Assembly: GCF_017876595.1 (NCBI RefSeq)
Contig: NZ_JAGIOG010000001.1
Span: forward strand, 1,798,001 to 1,862,000
DNA length: 64,000 nucleotides
Direction: 5' to 3'
Origin: Aeromicrobium fastidiosum
GTDB taxonomy: Bacteria > Actinomycetota > Actinomycetes > Propionibacteriales > Nocardioidaceae
Both the position numbers and the translations under genes were made by a program. Shown piece after piece: positions 61,079 through 64,000 of the stretch (its first letter is position 1; every line of letters starts with the position of its first letter). The notes under the pieces were generated by a model, which was given only the letters and a program-made list of their open reading frames with translations, had not been told where the DNA came from and ran no database searches.

Positions 61079-61114
61079 AAGGGCCCCATCCCGCTTCGGC
61101 GGGGTGGGGCCCTT
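61079..61114 (+). terminator. Terminator after tuf
   Basis: AAGGGCCCCATCCCGC and its near-complement GCGGGGTGGGGCCCTT form a long stem with loop TTCG (61079-61114), about 20 nt after the tuf stop. Confidence 0.85.
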
Positions 61115-61144
61115 CGCTGTTCCGGCACAGGTCCCGTCTACGGA

Positions 61145-61255
61145 CGGTGCACACGCGTCCGCCCGCGTCCTCGGGCGGTGCACCGGCGTCCACGACGGCC
61201 GGCAAGCCGGACGCCGGCGCACCGGCTACGCGTCAGGGTGGACGCCGGCGCACCG
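61145..61255. repeat. Four 16-bp repeats, two in each orientation
   Basis: CGGTGCACACGCGTCC (61145) and CGGTGCACCGGCGTCC (61176) read forward. GGACGCCGGCGCACCG occurs identically at 61209 and 61240, the reverse complement with one mismatch to the second copy. The order is forward, forward, reverse, reverse between the tuf terminator and the cation transporter. Nothing else is seen in the 61115-61340 gap except the -10 box at 61328. Confidence 0.7.
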
Positions 61256-61327
61256 CCGTCTGTCGGGAGTGGGTCCCAGTCGCGTCCTTTTGGCGGACAC
61301 GCCGTGGCGGATTACGCAACACATCAC

Positions 61328-61333
61328 TAACCT
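61328..61333 (+). promoter_or_regulatory. Candidate -10 box for a leaderless CDF gene
   Basis: TAACCT ends 7 nt before the ATG at 61341, the same spacing as for murB. Confidence 0.35.
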
Positions 61334-61340
61334 AATTCGC

Positions 61341-62255
61341 ATGGGACATGATCACTCGCACGGCACTGGTGTGCAGCACCGTGGCCGGCTCGCGCTCGTA
61401 CTCGCGCTCTCACTCACAGTTCTCGTCGTGGAGGCGGTCGTCGCAGCGCTCACCGGCAGCCTGGCGCTGCTGGCCGACGCGGGCCACATGCTCGGTGACT
61501 CCTTCGGACTCGTGATGGCCCTGGCCGCGATCACGGTGGCGCAGCGCGGGGGAGCAGCTGGATCTCGACGCAGCTTCGGCTACCAACGCACCGAGATCCT
61601 GGCAGCGGGGCTCAACGGACTCATCCTGCTGGGCCTGGCCGGGTGGATCGCGATCAGCGCGGTTCGCCGATTCGGTGACTCGCCCGAGCTCGATGGCGGG
61701 CTCGTGCTGGCCGCAGGTGCCGTTGGCCTGGCCGTCAACATCGTCGGGCTCCTGCTGTTGCGATCCGGCGCGGAGGAGAGCCTGAACGTGCGCGGTGCAT
61801 ACCTCGAGGTGCTGGGCGACGCGCTCGGCTCGGTCGCGGTCCTGGTGTCAGCGACCGTCATCCTGACGCTCCAGTGGTATCCGGCCGATGCAGTCGCCTC
61901 CCTCGTGATCGCCGCGATGATCGTGCCCCGGGCCGTGTCGCTGCTGAAGGACGTCGTGGAGGTGCTGCTCGAGTCGACCCCGGACCACGTCGACCTCGAC
62001 GATCTGCGTGCCCACATCGTCGGCACCCCAGGCGTCAAGGAGGTCCACGACCTGCACGTCTGGACCATCACGTCCGGCATGCCGATCATGAGCGCGCACG
62101 TCGTGGTCGATGACGATGTCACCGGCATGGACGAGGCGCACGCCGTGCTCGACCGGCTGCGTGGATGCCTCGCCGAGCACTTCGACGTCGAGCACTCGAC
62201 CTTCCAGATCGAGCCGGCAGGGCATCTCGACTCCGAGCACCACGTCCACCACTGA
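61341..62255 (+). CDS. Cation diffusion facilitator (CzcD/ZitB-like metal efflux)
   Basis: 304 residues, six membrane helices. His-rich ends (MGHDHSHGTG and HHVHH) are typical of Zn2+/Co2+/Cd2+ exporters. Membrane metal-site motifs are LLADAGHMLGDSFGL (HxxxD in helix II) and YLEVLGDALGSV (helix V). The C-terminal cytoplasmic domain has VHDLHVWTITSGMPIMSAHV. It uses proton antiport to expel divalent metal. No MerR or ArsR regulator is adjacent. The ATG is preceded by a -10-like box, so the mRNA is probably leaderless. Confidence 0.9.
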   Translation: MGHDHSHGTGVQHRGRLALVLALSLTVLVVEAVVAALTGSLALLADAGHMLGDSFGLVMALAAITVAQRGGAAGSRRSFGYQRTEILAAGLNGLILLGLAGWIAISAVRRFGDSPELDGGLVLAAGAVGLAVNIVGLLLLRSGAEESLNVRGAYLEVLGDALGSVAVLVSATVILTLQWYPADAVASLVIAAMIVPRAVSLLKDVVEVLLESTPDHVDLDDLRAHIVGTPGVKEVHDLHVWTITSGMPIMSAHVVVDDDVTGMDEAHAVLDRLRGCLAEHFDVEHSTFQIEPAGHLDSEHHVHH

Positions 62256-62280
62256 GGCGCAGGCGTCCCCGCACATGGCG

Positions 62281-62310
62281 ACGGCCCGCCGCCTGGTGGC
62301 GACGGGCCGT
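62281..62310. terminator. Bidirectional terminator between convergent genes
   Basis: ACGGCCCG(CCGCC) and (GGCGA)CGGGCCGT pair across TGGT, between the CDF gene (plus) and the lipoprotein (minus). Confidence 0.65.
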
Positions 62311-62333
62311 GCGTGCAGCAGGTGAGTGAGTGC

Positions 62334-62954
62334 TCAGGACGTCGGCAGGTCCACCGAGAAGATCTTCTCGGGGATCTCCTTGTCCTGGCCGATGATCTTG
62401 GCGGCACCGCGCTTGTACTGGAACTGATAGGCGTCGGCGCGGGTGTTGATCTGGAAGGCGACCCAGCCGGTCGTCTGCTCGCCGGCGCTGGCCTCCTCCC
62501 ACGGGGTGAAGCCGGCTGCCGACATGTCGTCGTCGATGATGCCGGTCGTCGTGCCGCCGAGCTCTCCGCCGGAGTAGAGAGTGAACCCGCCCTGGATGCC
62601 ACCGCTGTACTTGTCACCCGCGGTGGTGTCGAGCTGGACGAGCACCCACTCGCCGCCGCCCTCGGGAATGTTGGTCTTGGAGGGCGCCTGGAAGTCGCGC
62701 ACCAGCTTGGTGATCTTGATGGTGTTGCCAAACTCCTCGTCCGTGATGGTCTGGTCGACCGCGATCTCGGTCTGTGCGGCCGCCGGCGACTCGGTCGTCT
62801 CCTCCGGTGTCGGGGACGACGTGGAGGCCGTGGTGTCAGGAGCAGTGGCACCGGAGTCGCCGTCGCTGCTGTCGGAGCCGCCGCAGGCGGACAGGCTGAG
62901 CAGCAGTGCTGCTGCGGCAGAGGCGGCCGGGACACGCAAGGATGAGAGACGCAT
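62334..62954 (-). CDS. Lipoprotein with DUF4352-like domain
   Basis: 206 residues. Signal peptide with lipobox SLSAC (Cys about 24), a Ser/Thr/Asp/Pro-rich linker (25-62) and a beta-rich domain (about 65-205). TIKITKLVRDF and NIPEGGGEWVLVQLDTTA followed by GWVAFQINTRADAYQFQYK fit DUF4352/telokin-like Ig-fold proteins. The function is unknown. It faces away from rpsJ; its start lies at the edge of the long rpsJ leader region. Confidence 0.75.
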   Translation of the reverse strand: MRLSSLRVPAASAAAALLLSLSACGGSDSSDGDSGATAPDTTASTSSPTPEETTESPAAAQTEIAVDQTITDEEFGNTIKITKLVRDFQAPSKTNIPEGGGEWVLVQLDTTAGDKYSGGIQGGFTLYSGGELGGTTTGIIDDDMSAAGFTPWEEASAGEQTTGWVAFQINTRADAYQFQYKRGAAKIIGQDKEIPEKIFSVDLPTS

Positions 62955-63086
62955 GGAGATCCTTCGTTCGCAGGGCGCACAGGGTCCTTTCCCCGTGCAG
63001 GACGTTGACAGACTCTCACCTCGGAGCCCAGCGGGCTCTGCAGGGGGCGGACGCGAGCGCGTCGCTCGTCCATGGTGAGAGCCGAT

Positions 63087-63116
63087 TTGTGTTTACCGCA
63101 GGCCGTCTGTCAGAAT
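63087..63116 (+). promoter_or_regulatory. Candidate S10-operon promoter
   Basis: TTGTGT (63087-63092), 18-nt spacer, CAGAAT (63111-63116) would give a leader of about 270 nt before rpsJ. The 62955-63391 gap holds no gene. CTCTCACC/GGTGAGAG is an 8-bp inverted repeat upstream of this promoter. A long leader fits autoregulation by an S10-operon protein, but no L4-type structure was recognised. Confidence 0.45.
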
Positions 63117-63391
63117 AGTTCGGTTGCTCCGGCTCGATCGCTGGGGTGCTGTGCGTCCGGCCTCTCACGCCGATCACGATGCTGGCACCGAACCTGAGAT
63201 CGAGCTTGTCCCGCCCCCTTTCCACGACGGGGAGGTGCGGGTCCAACCACCTAACTCGACACGTGTGTGACGCATGCCTTTTCTACGGCCGCGACACGCC
63301 CGACCTCGGGGGTCGGCGGTGGGGAGGAGCCTTTCTCCCTCGATCCGGGGCGAGACTGCGAAGCGAACGAACGTAAAGGACAAGCGAGAGC

Positions 63392-63700
63392 ATGGCGGGA
63401 CAAAAAATCCGTATCCGGCTCAAGGCCTACGACCACGAGGTCATTGACTCGTCGGCGCGCAAGATCGTCGACACGGTGACGCGCACGGGTGCCAAGGTCG
63501 CAGGACCGGTGCCGTTGCCCACCGAGAAGAACGTGTTCTGTGTGATCCGTTCGCCGCACAAGTACAAGGACAGCCGCGAGCACTTCGAGATGCGCACGCA
63601 CAAGCGCCTCATCGACATCATTGACCCGACGCCGAAGACGGTCGACTCGCTCATGCGACTCGACCTGCCTGCCGGCGTCGACATCGAGATCAAGCTCTGA
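63392..63700 (+). CDS. rpsJ: 30S ribosomal protein S10
   Basis: 102 residues, [20 protein letters not shown], with [30 protein letters not shown] and [12 protein letters not shown]. It also serves as the NusG/NusB partner in transcription antitermination. First gene of the S10 operon. AAAGGACAAGCGAGAGC precedes the ATG. Confidence 0.98.
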   Translation: MAGQKIRIRLKAYDHEVIDSSARKIVDTVTRTGAKVAGPVPLPTEKNVFCVIRSPHKYKDSREHFEMRTHKRLIDIIDPTPKTVDSLMRLDLPAGVDIEIKL

Positions 63701-63716
63701 GGGGAGCCAGCGACCA

Positions 63717-64000
63717 ATGAGCGACACCAGCACTGCAACCACGCGCGGCCTCCTCGGCCGCAAGCTCGGCATGACCCAGGTCTGGGATGCCGACAACAAG
63801 TTGATCCCCGTCACGGTCCTTGCTGCCGACACCAACGTCGTCACGCAGATCCGTACGCGTGAGACCGACGGCTACTCCGCCGTCCAGCTCGGCTTCGGCG
63901 AGATCGACGGCCGCAAGGTCAACAAGCCCGTCACGGGTCACTTCGACAAGGCCGGCGTCACGCCGCGTCGTCACGTCGTCGAGATCCGCACCGAGGCCAT
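63717..64000 (+). CDS. rplC: 50S ribosomal protein L3, 3' partial
   Basis: The first 94 residues of L3: [37 protein letters not shown] and [12 protein letters not shown]. The gene is cut by the window end. It follows rpsJ by 16 bp, as in the standard S10 operon. GGGGAGCC precedes the ATG. Confidence 0.95.
   Translation, partial: MSDTSTATTRGLLGRKLGMTQVWDADNKLIPVTVLAADTNVVTQIRTRETDGYSAVQLGFGEIDGRKVNKPVTGHFDKAGVTPRRHVVEIRTEA

Overview
The window is a chromosomal segment of a high-GC Gram-positive actinobacterium. The evidence is strong GC bias at third codon positions, many GTG starts and one TTG start, a complete mce lipid-import operon, a cutinase-family lipoprotein, and the gene order tRNA-Thr, tRNA-Met, rpmG, murB, tRNA-Trp, secE-nusG-rplK-rplA, rplJL, rpoBC, rpsL-rpsG-fusA-tuf, rpsJ-rplC. 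The style resembles Nocardioidaceae (Aeromicrobium- or Nocardioides-like), but that is a guess from gene content. I saw no rRNA, insertion sequence, prophage or CRISPR array.

Bases 1-16,400 are an accessory, signalling-rich region. It holds an SDR fragment, an alpha/beta hydrolase, a UbiA-type prenyltransferase, a PAS4-EAL c-di-GMP phosphodiesterase coupled to a heptad-repeat protein, and a 1256-residue hybrid histidine kinase/SpoIIE phosphatase/RsbW-like fusion followed by its STAS anti-sigma antagonist. It also holds a LigC-type DNA ligase, a chimeric pseudogene, a GGDEF cyclase, a Rho-N-domain protein, a methyltransferase, a diiron redox enzyme with a CDGSH protein, and a GAF-ANTAR RNA-binding regulator. 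Three tiny acidic or proline-rich genes here have sigma-B/SigF-like promoters (GTTT-N15/16-GGGTAC or GGGAAC), each exactly 9 nt from the start codon. Together with the partner-switching proteins next door this suggests a general-stress neighbourhood.

Bases 16,400-27,550 are mostly core: a UvrA paralogue divergent from pyrD, tRNA-Thr, tRNA-Met, rpmG, murB, a DUF4190-like membrane protein, adenosine deaminase, tRNA-Trp, secE, nusG, rplK, rplA, then an L10-leader-controlled rplJ-rplL operon. Two intergenic repeat clusters (23-bp units at 23.2 kb; 20-bp units inside a 16-bp inverted repeat at 26.0 kb) interrupt it. Bases 27,800-39,355 are one tightly overlapping mce operon: the ATPase MceG, two YrbE permeases, six MCE proteins (the fifth a lipoprotein) and two Mce-associated membrane proteins. 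Its leader carries three inverted repeats.

Bases 39,650-47,080 are rpoB-rpoC ending in a strong terminator. After them come a cutinase lipoprotein with an acyltransferase, a NUDIX hydrolase, a lipoprotein, and a GntR regulator with a hydroxyacid-oxoacid transhydrogenase and an FAD/Fe-S D-2-hydroxyacid dehydrogenase. That last pair could form a closed 2-oxoglutarate/D-2-hydroxyglutarate cycle. Bases 56,700-61,060 are rpsL-rpsG-fusA-tuf. A cation diffusion facilitator and a lipoprotein separate this from rpsJ-rplC, the start of the S10 operon, which is cut by the window end.
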